Below are positions 6,003 to 15,700 of a DNA stretch of 22,208 bases, piece by piece. The translations under genes and the position numbers were made by a program. The notes under the pieces were generated by a model. That model saw only the letters and a program-made list of their open reading frames with translations. It was not told the DNA's origin and ran no database searches. Source of the stretch: a virus. The number at the start of each line of letters is the position of its first letter. The first letter of the stretch is position 1. Location of the stretch: the IMG/VR virus record IMGVR_UViG_3300013132_000286, positions 1 through 22,208 of that record, one strand, 5' to 3'.

Positions 6003-7290
6003 AAATGGTGTTTATAATTCAAAAGATTATGAGATTAAACAACTAGAATTAATTAATTCTGGCGGACAAACCATTGATCTTCGTAATATCTTTTTAGAAA
6101 TGCAGATTTTCCAAGATCTGTATTCTTCCGTCATGAACGGAAATATTCTTATTAATGAGGGTAATGATACCTTTGGCAATTTCTATTTGTGCGGCAACGA
6201 ATATCTTAAAGTCAGTATTGATAAGCCAGGATTAAATCGTCCACTAGAACGATTGTTTAGAATATACAAAGCAACTGATAGAAGACCATCTTCTGATTCT
6301 GGTCAAGTTTATCTTCTCCACTTTTGCTCTGATGAAATGCTATCATCCGAATCATTAAGTGTCAGTAAAGCATATAAAACGACAAAAATTAAAGATGTGG
6401 TAAGCGATATTCTATTAAGAGAATTAAATGTTGATCCACAAAGAATTGCTAGTTTAGAGGACACATCAGGATCGTTTGATTTAGTCATTCCTGCGTATAG
6501 ACCATTCGAGGCAATTCAGTGGGTAACTGCTCGTGGTTATGATCAAAAGAAGTTTTGTTATTTCTTTTTCGAAAACAAAAACGGATTCAATCTAACTTCT
6601 TTACAAACCTTACTTAAACAAAAGCCGTATAAGAAACTCAAGTATGAGTTGAAGAACACAGAAGGGAATGATCCTGCGCTTAATAAAGACTCAATCGACA
6701 ACTTTGTCATCTTAAACGACTTTGATATGATCTCATCTATTTCAAATGGTTCGTTTTCATCACGCCTTCTTTCTATCGATATCTTCACGCAAAAGTTTGA
6801 AAATATTGATTATAGTCTCCAGACAGCGGAAGCCCAGGGAAATCTTTTAAATAAATTTAAACCAGTGAACTCGTTTAAAAATTCTAAAAATCAAACTTTG
6901 TTTAATTCTCCATATGCGTTCTTTAGAACATATTTGACAATTAATGACACTGCATCTGAGAAGAGTAATGACATTAAGTTTTGGATGCAGCCAAGAGCAA
7001 TGCATATGTCATTACTCAATCATTTTAAAATTCAAATCACCATTCCAGGCGATGTCGAACTCAAAGCAGGGGATATCGTAGAATATGAATTCCCGTCTTT
7101 TGAGAGCGCCACCGCTGGTGGTAAAAAATTGGATAAAGCGAGAACTGGTAAATATCTCGTTGCATCAATCAATCATAAGTTCAGTGGTGATACGTTTGAA
7201 TCGATCGTTGAATTGGTTTCGGATTCTTTCTCTGAGGCTCTACCTCAAGCGAAAGATGGATTGAATAAATTAACAAAGAAAGGTAAGTAA
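5995..7290 (+). CDS. 27: Baseplate hub protein, gp27-like
   Basis: The protein has 431 residues (T4 gp27 has 391). The N-terminal region contains IDLRNIFLEMQIFQDLYSSV and NGNILINEGNDTFGNF, an early beta domain with a gp27/gpD-like look. It is followed by LLHFCSDEMLSSESLSVS, KDVVSDILLRELNV and VIPAYRPFEAIQWVTARGYD, as in phage hub proteins that form trimeric rings under the tube. The C-terminal part has a strand-rich segment, LKAGDIVEYEFPSF, then KYLVASINHKFSGDTFESIV, typical of the last hub domain. In T4, gp27 trimers hold gp5 trimers; here gp5 lies one small gene downstream. It is separated by two bases from the thioredoxin gene. The family call is by pattern and position rather than close sequence match to T4. 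Confidence 0.72.
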   Translation: MAENGVYNSKDYEIKQLELINSGGQTIDLRNIFLEMQIFQDLYSSVMNGNILINEGNDTFGNFYLCGNEYLKVSIDKPGLNRPLERLFRIYKATDRRPSSDSGQVYLLHFCSDEMLSSESLSVSKAYKTTKIKDVVSDILLRELNVDPQRIASLEDTSGSFDLVIPAYRPFEAIQWVTARGYDQKKFCYFFFENKNGFNLTSLQTLLKQKPYKKLKYELKNTEGNDPALNKDSIDNFVILNDFDMISSISNGSFSSRLLSIDIFTQKFENIDYSLQTAEAQGNLLNKFKPVNSFKNSKNQTLFNSPYAFFRTYLTINDTASEKSNDIKFWMQPRAMHMSLLNHFKIQITIPGDVELKAGDIVEYEFPSFESATAGGKKLDKARTGKYLVASINHKFSGDTFESIVELVSDSFSEALPQAKDGLNKLTKKGK

Positions 7291-7292
7291 TT

Positions 7293-7538
7293 ATGAAAAA
7301 AGTATATAAATTTTCTGCAACTTGGTGTGGTCCTTGTAAGATGTTAGCAAAAACTTTATCAACTGTTGAATCTCCAATTCCGATTGAAGAAGTCGATATT
7401 GATGCAAATCCAACATTGACTCAACAGTTTAAAGTTCGTGGAGTTCCGACGCTGGTAATTGTTGATGATGATGTGGAAGTCAAAAGAAAAGTTGGTGTGA
7501 TGAGTGGACCAGAATTCTTGGAGTGGGTTAACAGTTAA
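7293..7538 (+). CDS. Small thioredoxin inside the baseplate hub operon
   Basis: The protein has 81 residues with the active site FSATWCGPCKML (C12, C15) and the cis-proline motif RGVPTLVI (P52). The order after the active-site helix is EEVDIDAN, QQFKVRGVPT and VGVMSGPEFLEW, as in thioredoxins. It lacks most of the N-terminal beta-alpha unit of E. coli thioredoxin (about 109 residues), so it is a minimal type. There is no signal peptide, so it should act in the host cytoplasm. It has an AGG-type ribosome binding site, starts two bases after the hub gene and overlaps gp5 by one base (TAATG). Being embedded between gp27-like and gp5 suggests late expression and possibly a role in folding or in redox control during tail assembly rather than DNA precursor synthesis; that role is inference. 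Confidence 0.9.
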   Translation: MKKVYKFSATWCGPCKMLAKTLSTVESPIPIEEVDIDANPTLTQQFKVRGVPTLVIVDDDVEVKRKVGVMSGPEFLEWVNS

Positions 7539-9328
7539 TGCCAGGCGCCAAGAAAAATTTTATTGGACTCGAAGGGTTCATCTGGTGGATTGGAGTCGTT
7601 GAAGATCGCCAAGATCCAGAGCAGCTTGGTCGTGTCCGAGTAAGATGTTTCGGTTGGCATACTGAAGACAAAGAAAAGATTCCAACAGATCAATTGCCTT
7701 GGGCACATCCTGTAATTCCAGTGAACAGCCCAAACGCTTATACACCGAAAGAAGGTGATATGGTGTTTGGATTTTTTGTCGACGGAACAAATGCACAAAA
7801 TCCTGCAATCATGGGTGTTCTTCCAGGAAAACCAGAAAAGAAACCCGACTATGCAAAAGGGTTCTCAGATCCTGGTAAAAATTTAGGAAGTCGCCCAAAG
7901 AAGCCAGATGATTCTGCTGAAGCGTATCCGAAAGCAAAATATCTTCGCGAGCAAACAACCAATCGTCTTTCAAGAGGAAAACCAGAAGGAACGATTATTG
8001 CGACAAGAAAAAAGAATTTAAAGAAAGGCGTCAAGTCTGCTGGTGGTGTAACATGGAGCGAACCACCTCCACCATTCAAGCCAACGTATCCATACAATAA
8101 TGCACTCGAGACAGAATCAGGTCACGCATTAGAGTTTGACGATACTCCAGGGCAAGAGCGTGTTCACCTTGCTCACAAGAAAGGCGCATACATTGAGTTT
8201 GACAAAGATGGTTCTAAACTAGAGCGAGTTCAAAAAGACAATTATACAGTCATCATGGGTGATGATTTTATCTATGTGAAAGGTAAAGCAGTCATTACAG
8301 TTGATGGGAATTTCAATTTAAAAACCTCCACAATCAATATTGAAGCATCAGAAATAAACATGTCTTCTGATGGTGCAGTGAAGATTAAAGGCAGCAGCGT
8401 AAAGATTGAGTCAACTGGTGGAATGGATTTGAAGGCTGGTGGTGCAGGTAAATTCACATCTGGTGGTAAACTTTCTCTCAAGGGTGCAACTGCAGCATTG
8501 GCTGGAGCAACAGTCGATATTCCTGCAGCAAAAATTGGATTACAATCTGGTTCAGCTGCGAGTGCATCTGGAAGTGGACTTAAAGGTGGTGGAACCGCAC
8601 CAAGTGCTGAAGAAAGAGAAGAAGCAGCAAATACTGTTTCAGCAGCAAATAGCACCAAAGCAAATACTGCTGCGAGTGCAAACTCAGTAGGAACCTCTGC
8701 ATCGGCAAGTTCTGCTGCAGCAGGTATAGACCCAAAAGCCAATCCTAATAATCAGTTAGAAGAAGTCAAGGTGACAGGTAAAAAAGTTGATGTATCAAAT
8801 ACTGCGACGAAAACTACTTTCGGTAAATTAGTTGATGGAATATCTTCGACAGTTAGTGGTGTTGTTAAGGCTATCGGTGGAGCTGCTGATTCAATTATTA
8901 AAGACTTTGCGAGCTCGGCTTCTATTGGTGAACTTTCATCTAAGATTGAAACCTTTGCTGGTTCTGTAAATGATAGCAAGGGATTGATTCTTGGTCTAAA
9001 GACGAACTTGAAAAATGGCTTGTTAGATAAAATTGATCAAGTCGCAACGGGCGCTATTGAAAGAAATATAGATTTTGATGTTGATTCTACGATAACCAAT
9101 GCGATAAATGAATTTAAATATGCAGGATTAGCAGCGATCGATGTAAAATTAGGAAAGCACATCTACCCTCGAACTGAAACTGTCGAGATCACAAACATTC
9201 CAGAGCCAATTCTAGAGGAAGTGCCAGTAGAAACGACAACTGAACCAACAGAGGAAAACATATTTGAACTCCCAGAAGATTTATTACCTGAAGAACCTCA
9301 ATCTTCACAAGAACAGACGGGTGAATAA
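7538..9328 (+). CDS. 5: gp5-like central spike protein (OB domain plus beta-helix, no lysozyme domain)
   Basis: The protein has 596 residues. Residues 1-100 form the gp5 OB-fold domain: FIWWIGVVEDRQDPEQLGRV, TDQLPWAHPVIPVNSPNAYT, EGDMVFGFFVDGTN and PAIMGVLPGKPE. After a Lys/Pro-rich linker, residues about 186-340 hold a spike-type segment (ESGHALEFDDTPGQERVHLA, IEFDKDG, then repeated short V/I-x-K/S strands), which predicts a trimeric beta-helix. An Ala/Ser-rich stretch (340-400) and a weakly conserved C-terminus with an acidic Pro/Glu-rich tail follow. T4 gp5 has a lysozyme domain between OB and helix; no lysozyme E...D...T motif is visible here. The protein would form the membrane-piercing needle docked on the hub. 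Overlap with the thioredoxin stop suggests coupled translation. Confidence 0.85.
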   Translation: MPGAKKNFIGLEGFIWWIGVVEDRQDPEQLGRVRVRCFGWHTEDKEKIPTDQLPWAHPVIPVNSPNAYTPKEGDMVFGFFVDGTNAQNPAIMGVLPGKPEKKPDYAKGFSDPGKNLGSRPKKPDDSAEAYPKAKYLREQTTNRLSRGKPEGTIIATRKKNLKKGVKSAGGVTWSEPPPPFKPTYPYNNALETESGHALEFDDTPGQERVHLAHKKGAYIEFDKDGSKLERVQKDNYTVIMGDDFIYVKGKAVITVDGNFNLKTSTINIEASEINMSSDGAVKIKGSSVKIESTGGMDLKAGGAGKFTSGGKLSLKGATAALAGATVDIPAAKIGLQSGSAASASGSGLKGGGTAPSAEEREEAANTVSAANSTKANTAASANSVGTSASASSAAAGIDPKANPNNQLEEVKVTGKKVDVSNTATKTTFGKLVDGISSTVSGVVKAIGGAADSIIKDFASSASIGELSSKIETFAGSVNDSKGLILGLKTNLKNGLLDKIDQVATGAIERNIDFDVDSTITNAINEFKYAGLAAIDVKLGKHIYPRTETVEITNIPEPILEEVPVETTTEPTEENIFELPEDLLPEEPQSSQEQTGE

Positions 9329-9330
9329 CT

Positions 9331-10239
9331 ATGGCATTAACAGCAGCCGCAGCTAAAATTATTGCAAGGATCGAGGCTAAAATTCTCGATAAAATTAATG
9401 ACGCTCAAACCAATGGGGGAACTTTTTTACAGCAAGTTCCAACGGTAACGATTGGTGGAATGCCTGTGGCTGCGAGAGTTGGTGGTTTGGGTGGGGGTTT
9501 GTCGTCTCTAAGTGGAGCATTAAGCACAGTGACTGCTGCAGTACAGGCTGCTGGAGACATTGCCGCTTTAGTACAAAATCCGATGTCGTTAGTAGAAGGT
9601 GCTGTCGGTAGTGCAATATCCGCTGTAAGTGGACAAGCCTCAGCAATCGCAGGACAATTAACTGGTGGTCAACTCAGTCAAATCTCTGGTGCAATTTCTG
9701 GAATCTCGAGTACACTCTCTACTTTTCAAGCACACACATCCAATCTTTCTGGGTTGTCATCAGCCGTTGGTGATGCATTCCCAGATTTTAATAAGATTAA
9801 AGATCTTGGGCAAACTATCACAGCATTCGGAAATGAAACAAAAGATTCATTTGTCGCAAATACTGCATCGGCTCTTTTCTCAGATACAAAATTGAATGAT
9901 GTAAAAGATACACTTAATGCGCAAGTTTTAAGTAAAATGGATCTCATTAAAAGACTAGACGCGAACACTCCAGCAGGGCAAACAGCAATTGCAAATTATG
10001 TTACCGAGATAACAAACCTACTAAATAGTTCAAATACAATAATGGATACAATTGTTACTACAGATACACATAATTTTAATGAATCAAGTAATAATTTGAA
10101 CGCTTCAATCACGGTCAACTCTTTAGCCGAAGATTTTGCCGATGCCAACAGCGTGTCATATACATTGTTGAATCGAGTGGGTAAAGATAGTACGATTTCA
10201 GCATTTAACACGGCTATAACGAGTTCTACAGAAACATGA
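9331..10239 (+). CDS. Gly/Ala/Ser-rich spike-associated protein with a PAAR-like segment
   Basis: The protein has 302 residues. Residues 36-51 read VPTVTIGGMPVAARVG, which resembles the second half of a PAAR repeat (VLINGKPAARVGD type), but the closing Asp is Gly here. Residues 52-145 are a long Gly/Ser/Ala-rich region with repeated GQLSQISGAISGIS-like text that may form amphipathic helices or beta turns. The rest is Asn/Thr/Ser-rich and helical. In T4, the PAAR protein gp5.4 caps the tip of gp5; this gene directly follows gp5, with GGTGA before the ATG. The C-terminus overlaps the gp25 start (ATGA). I recognise no whole-length family, so the tip role is a tentative inference from the short motif and position. 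Confidence 0.6.
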   Translation: MALTAAAAKIIARIEAKILDKINDAQTNGGTFLQQVPTVTIGGMPVAARVGGLGGGLSSLSGALSTVTAAVQAAGDIAALVQNPMSLVEGAVGSAISAVSGQASAIAGQLTGGQLSQISGAISGISSTLSTFQAHTSNLSGLSSAVGDAFPDFNKIKDLGQTITAFGNETKDSFVANTASALFSDTKLNDVKDTLNAQVLSKMDLIKRLDANTPAGQTAIANYVTEITNLLNSSNTIMDTIVTTDTHNFNESSNNLNASITVNSLAEDFADANSVSYTLLNRVGKDSTISAFNTAITSSTET

Positions 10240-10628
10240 GTTTAATTACAAGAAGATTCTCTGATCTAGACCTTAACTTTACAAAGCATCCTGTGACAAA
10301 GGATGTCTCAAAGAAGGTTAACGAGAATGCGATCGCTGCAGCGATTCGTAATCTACTTCTCACAAGCCACTATGAAAGACCATTTAATCCAGACCTCGGA
10401 TCAAATCTAAAGAAGTTTCTTTTTGAGCCGATCGATAATGTCACAATTTCTCTTATACAAGACTCAATTTTTGAAACCATTAAGAATTTTGAACCAAGAG
10501 TGACTGTTTCTGAAGTTGTAGCAGCTCCCAATTTCGAAGATCAACGATATGATGTTTATGTGACTTTCTTTGTAAAAAATACTATTGAACCAATCACAAT
10601 CTCATTCTTCCTAGAGCGAATAAGATAA
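10236..10628 (+). CDS. 25: Baseplate wedge subunit gp25
   Basis: The protein has 130 residues, the usual gp25 length (T4 has 132). It starts MSLITRRFSDLDLNF, followed by NENAIAAAIRNLLLTSHYER and PFNPDLGSNLKKFLFEP. The family hallmark EPR (residues 86-88 in FEPRV) follows, and it ends in strands TISFFLERIR. This is the GPW/gp25 family (PF04965), which is related to the sheath-initiating TssE of type VI secretion. gp25 forms the core bundle of the inner baseplate with gp6 and gp7 and starts sheath polymerisation. The start overlaps the previous stop (ATGA), and gp6 begins one base after its own stop, so the three genes are read as one block. Confidence 0.93.
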   Translation: MSLITRRFSDLDLNFTKHPVTKDVSKKVNENAIAAAIRNLLLTSHYERPFNPDLGSNLKKFLFEPIDNVTISLIQDSIFETIKNFEPRVTVSEVVAAPNFEDQRYDVYVTFFVKNTIEPITISFFLERIR

Positions 10629-10629
10629 C

Positions 10630-12699
10630 ATGGCAAATCCAGAAGCAAAACTTAAAGTCGCTGAACTTGATTTTGATGCGATTAAAACAAATCTAAAGGG
10701 ATTCCTCAAATCTCAGTCTGAGTTTAGTGATTACAACTTTGAAGGCTCAGGTATGTCTGTCCTTTTGGATATTCTTGCCTATAATACTCATTACATGGGA
10801 TATTATTTAAACATGGTATCAAACGAAATGTTCATTGATACTGCGATTAAACGTGGATCGGTTGTTTCACATGCTAAACTTTTAGGTTATGTTCCACGCT
10901 CTCGTGTTGCTGCTCGTGCTGTGATTGATTTAACAGTCACACCAGTTGCGAATGATTCGAATAGTTCAATAACAATCCCACGGTTCACTCGTTTTATTTC
11001 AGAAACAAAAGATGGCATAAACTATATTTTTGTGAATCCTTCTGCTAAAATTGTTACAAAAAATACGTCAACTGGTTTATTCAATGTTGATAATCTTGAA
11101 ATTAAAGAAGGTCAGCCAAACGCAATCACTTTCACTTATGATTCACAGACGAATCCAAAACAATATTTCGAGTTACCAGACGAAGGGATCGACACATCAA
11201 CAATTCAAGTGACTGTGCAGCGTTCTGCAGAAAATGCAAATCAAAGAAGTTATATTCTTGCACAAGATGCCACTGATGTTGATCCAGATGCATTAGTTTA
11301 TTATCTCGAAGAAAATAAAAATGGCAAGTATCAAATTTATTTTGGTGATGATGTAATTGGAAGAGCACTTACTGAAGGAAATATTGTAATCGTCAGTTAT
11401 ATCATTACATCTGGAACAACTGCGAATAATCTAAAAGAATTTAAACCTGTTGATACTATTTTAAATGGCGCAACAGTCACAGTTACTCTTGAGAGTGAAT
11501 CGACTTCAGGAGCACCAGCAGAAGATATTGAAAAAATTCGGTTCACTGCACCGAAAGCATATATCTCTCAAAATCGCGCAGTTACAAAGAATGATTATAT
11601 CGCACTAATTAATCGCGATTATCCATATTTTGAAGCAGTGAATGTTTGGGGTGGAGAAGAAAACGATCCACCTGTTTATGGAAAGGTTTTCTATACTGCA
11701 AAACCACTTGGTGGATATGAAATTACAGTGACTGAAACAAATTATATTAATGAAAAAATTCTCAAACCTTTTTCTGTTCTCACAGTAACGCCTGAATATG
11801 TTTCAGCTGATTATAATTACTTGATCATCAATGCTGACATTAATTATGATCCAACACAGACAAATAAGAGCGGCGATGAGATCAATGTTGGTATTGTCAA
11901 TACTATTAAATCATTCTGTAATCAAAATTTAGATACGTTCAATTCAACATTCAAGGTTTCACAATTAGCTCGAGCAATCGATGACTTTGATCAATCAATC
12001 ACAAGTAATGATATATCAGTTGCAATTGAAAAACGATTTACAGCAGATATCACGAGAACAACTAGTTATTCATTAGATTTTGGTACTGAATTGGTACAAG
12101 GAACAACATCACAGCGTCTTGTATCCTCTCCTTCATTTGGATATAGAGATTCAGCAGGTATTGAAAGAAATTGTTTCTTAGAAGAGGTGCTTCAATCATT
12201 TACTGGAATAGATACGATTGATGTCTTGGCACCAGGTAGTGGATATGTAAGTACACCTGATGTTATTATTGATGGTGACGGAACAGGTGCATCTGCTCGA
12301 GCATTGATTGTTAATGGGTCAGTTAAGAGAGTAGAGGTTGTAAATCCTGGTTCTGGCTACACTTCGGCTAGTGTGACAATATCTGGTGGTGGAAGCGCTG
12401 GTGCAACTGCAAGAATTAATCTTCAGGGAAGAAATGGAAAATTGCGCATTTATTACTTTGATACCAACAACATTAAGAAAACAATAACCGATGACGCAGG
12501 AACCATAGACTATCTTAATGGTATCGTAAATTTAAATAATTTCTCACCAACAAGCGTAGATGATCCGTTTGAAACTCTCGTGATTCGCGCTATACCACGC
12601 AAGAAAATTTTTTCTTCTGTTAGAAACAGAATCGTGACACTTGATGATACAGATCCAACATCAATAACAACAATACTAACTGCAGTGGTTGAGCCATAA
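10630..12699 (+). CDS. 6: Baseplate wedge subunit gp6 (Baseplate_J-like)
   Basis: The protein has 689 residues (T4 gp6 has 660). The N-terminus is typical: LDFDAIKTNLKGFLKSQSEF, then YNFEGSGMSVLLDILAYNTH and YLNMVSNEMFIDTAIKRGSV. The central J-like part contains ISQNRAVTKNDYIALINRDY and FEAVNVWGGEENDPP. Compared with T4 there is an extra beta module at about residues 528-600, with two GSGY units (APGSGYVSTPDVIIDGDGTG and NPGSGYTSASVTISGGGSAG). The C-terminus returns to a conserved pattern (RNRIVTLDDTDP). gp6 dimers clamp neighbouring wedges into the ring around the hub. The gene starts one base after gp25 and is followed one base later by the gp7-like start, consistent with coordinated synthesis of the gp25-gp6-gp7 core. 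Confidence 0.9.
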   Translation: MANPEAKLKVAELDFDAIKTNLKGFLKSQSEFSDYNFEGSGMSVLLDILAYNTHYMGYYLNMVSNEMFIDTAIKRGSVVSHAKLLGYVPRSRVAARAVIDLTVTPVANDSNSSITIPRFTRFISETKDGINYIFVNPSAKIVTKNTSTGLFNVDNLEIKEGQPNAITFTYDSQTNPKQYFELPDEGIDTSTIQVTVQRSAENANQRSYILAQDATDVDPDALVYYLEENKNGKYQIYFGDDVIGRALTEGNIVIVSYIITSGTTANNLKEFKPVDTILNGATVTVTLESESTSGAPAEDIEKIRFTAPKAYISQNRAVTKNDYIALINRDYPYFEAVNVWGGEENDPPVYGKVFYTAKPLGGYEITVTETNYINEKILKPFSVLTVTPEYVSADYNYLIINADINYDPTQTNKSGDEINVGIVNTIKSFCNQNLDTFNSTFKVSQLARAIDDFDQSITSNDISVAIEKRFTADITRTTSYSLDFGTELVQGTTSQRLVSSPSFGYRDSAGIERNCFLEEVLQSFTGIDTIDVLAPGSGYVSTPDVIIDGDGTGASARALIVNGSVKRVEVVNPGSGYTSASVTISGGGSAGATARINLQGRNGKLRIYYFDTNNIKKTITDDAGTIDYLNGIVNLNNFSPTSVDDPFETLVIRAIPRKKIFSSVRNRIVTLDDTDPTSITTILTAVVEP

Positions 12700-12700
12700 T

Positions 12701-15700
12701 ATGTCTGCAGCAGAGAAAACAGTTTCAGCATTAATTGAGTCGCAGCTGCCAGACTTTGTCAATGGCGATCATCCTCAATTTAAACGATTTCTTGAATTAT
12801 ATTACCAATGGATGGAACAGAATTCTGCCAATGGTATTTCAAATACTGCTGGCAATACAATCTATCACGCAATGGAAATTGAAAACTATCGTGATATTGA
12901 TCAAACACCACCAGAATTTGTTAAGTATTTTAAAGACGAAATACTTCCATTTTTCCCAGAGGGAACTTCTCTCAGCACTGAAAAAATTCTCAAATCTGCT
13001 AGAGAATTTTATAGTAAGAAAGGAAGTGATGAATCACTACGCTGGTTATTCAAAGCATTGTTCAATGAAGACATTGAAATCAACTATCCAAAAGAACAAA
13101 TTTTTATTGCTTCTGATGGTAAATGGATTCAACCAAGAGCATTTAGAATCACGGTAACTGATCAAAATAGAAGCATTGATCCAAATCTATTTGAGCGTAG
13201 ACAGGTTGTTGGTGTGAATTCTGGCGCCACTTGCGTCATTGAAAGAGCAGCGCGTTCTATTGATCCAACTAATGGTCGCGAAGTTCTTGAAATATATGTT
13301 TCAAACATTAAAAAATATTTCAATAACGGTGAATTTATCGAGATCGCATATGTTGATGAGAATGGATCAGATCAAGTTTTCCGCGAAAGAATTATCGGAA
13401 CGCTTTCAAATATTCGTGTAGATTCGAATATTCGTACAGATCCAGCGCAGCGTCGCCGAGGATTATACTACAATGTTGGCGATCCAATAGTTATTACTGG
13501 TGGTCTTGGCATCTCAGCTGAAGCGAATGATGCTGCTGCAATAGTTAATGAAATATCCCAAGGATCTATTGAAGCTGTTACAATGGGCTTCCGTGGATAT
13601 GGATATCGCACATATTCTAACTCAGAAGTGGTTGTATTGAGAAGTGTTGGTGATGATCCAAATGCAAATTCCTCTACAGATCTTCGGATTAATGCAATTA
13701 ATACAACTGCATGTACTTCGAATAGCCAAAGAAATTTTCTAGAAAAAATAACTTACGATAAGGCAGTTATCAATATTTTAGAAGACACTGTTATCAGTAC
13801 TGCTAACTACGTGCCATTTACAACAAAGACTCGAAACGTCGTGTTAAACGTAACTGAAGACGATGCTGACGACTTTTTTATCAATTATGCATTAGTGTAT
13901 GCAAACGGGAATAACTACACTGATGCTCTATTCACTGCGAAGATTGCAACTCCAAATGGACAAACTGCTATCAGTGGAACTGTTTCTTACTATGGAAATT
14001 CTGCCATAACTGGAACAATAACCGCATATGGAAACACTTCAATCACTGGAACAGTAAATGTTGCAGTTTTAAGTTATAAAGTGACTGGAAATAATACAAC
14101 CTTCACTAGTGATTTCGCAGCATACGATTATATTCGAATCATAGACCAAACTCGTCAAGTATTAAGTGTTGATAGTGATACTGAATTGACAATTGATACA
14201 CCATTCTCATATACAAGAAATGATTTGACTGCAAAGAAAGCAAACACAAACATACTTGGAAGCGGTACAACATTCACTTCATCATTAGCTGTAAATGACG
14301 TTTTGGTTGTGAATAATGAGACAGCAATTATTACAAATATTGATAACAATACATCATTAACAATTAATTATCCATTTAGTTTTTCAGATAGTGGATATAC
14401 CGCATATAAAAATAATTTCAGCACTCCATTTTCAATTGTTGGCAACGGAACCAATTTTAACATTCTAACTTCAGGTCAAAAACTTCGCGTTGGGAATGAA
14501 GATCGTGAAATTGCTAATATTGCAAATGACTTGTTTTTAAATGTGACAACTACATTTACATCAACATTCAGCGCACAAACTGCTTACAGAATCGGCAAAT
14601 TTGGAGCAAAGGGTGGATTTGGAACTGAGCAAACTGGCGATATCGTACTATATGATATCGCCAATACTGGTTCGTTGTCAGTAATTTTAAATGGGGCGCA
14701 GTTAAATGTATTACCTATTACTGATGATATATCAGTTACATCAACAACAACTCCAGACAAGTCATTCCTTGTCAACTCTATAACAACGTATCTGTTACCA
14801 TCTAATGTAAACAGCGCAATTGCACAGTGCCTCGACCTTGAAACGGTGAACACTGGCGGTATCGATGTTATCTCTGTACTCAATGGTGGCGGTGGATTTA
14901 GATCATCACCAGACCTATTAATAAGATCATTCTACGATACACAGTTATCTGAACAGTATAACTATAATTCAGAATATGGTATAAAGGCAAATACAAGACA
15001 ATTATTTAAAGATCTTGGATTGATTGCACATGTTTATATCGATAATGGTGGTTCTGAATATTCGAATAATGACATCATTAAATTTGATGGTCGTGGATAT
15101 AGTGGTGGTGGATATGTATCCGACGTTGATTCAAACGGAGCAATCAAGTCAGTTGTACTATTTGATCGTGGCGAAGGACATCTCGTAAGACCAAATGTAA
15201 TTGTTGAACGCGCTTCGCCAACGTATACAACATTGACGGGTAGTGCAAACATTGTAGCTGATAATGCAACAATAATTGGAGTAAATACTCAATTCACAGC
15301 AGATTTAAGTTTGGGAAGTACAATTAGAATTAATAATGAACTTCGCAAAGTTGCAACAGTTATTAATAATACAATTCTCAGAGTAAATACTGCATTTTTC
15401 ACTTCAGGCAATGGTAATACAGTATTTCTTCAAGATGGAATAGATGCATCACTCACTGCTTATTTGTATGGTGATGGAGAAGATTATACGATTGAAACAT
15501 CGGCAATTGGTAGAGTGAGAGACATTAGACTTCTCTATCGCGGATATGATTATGTGTCAGTTCCAAACGTATCACTTAAAGTTGTTGATGCAATTGTAAA
15601 TCCAATTGCAACTGAAGCCCCATTTACAGAGACTGAGTATATCTATCAGGGATCCTCTCTTGAAACTGCAACATTTAAGGCAAATGTAAAATACTTCAAC

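Noticed and set aside
8272-8742. A 156-codon open frame antisense to gp5
   Set aside because: It lies opposite the repeated beta-helix and Ala/Ser-rich linker, where repeated codons keep the reverse frame open. It has Ala/Pro/Val low-complexity sequence and no ribosome binding site.
12689-12700. TTG start at 12689 for the gp7-like gene
   Set aside because: It lies inside the gp6 coding end. ATG 12701 follows the gp6 stop by one base and begins the conserved N-terminus.
12735-13157. A 140-codon plus-strand frame in the gp7-like N-terminus
   Set aside because: The in-frame gp7 N-terminus has clear family motifs; the alternative frame has none and lacks a ribosome binding site.
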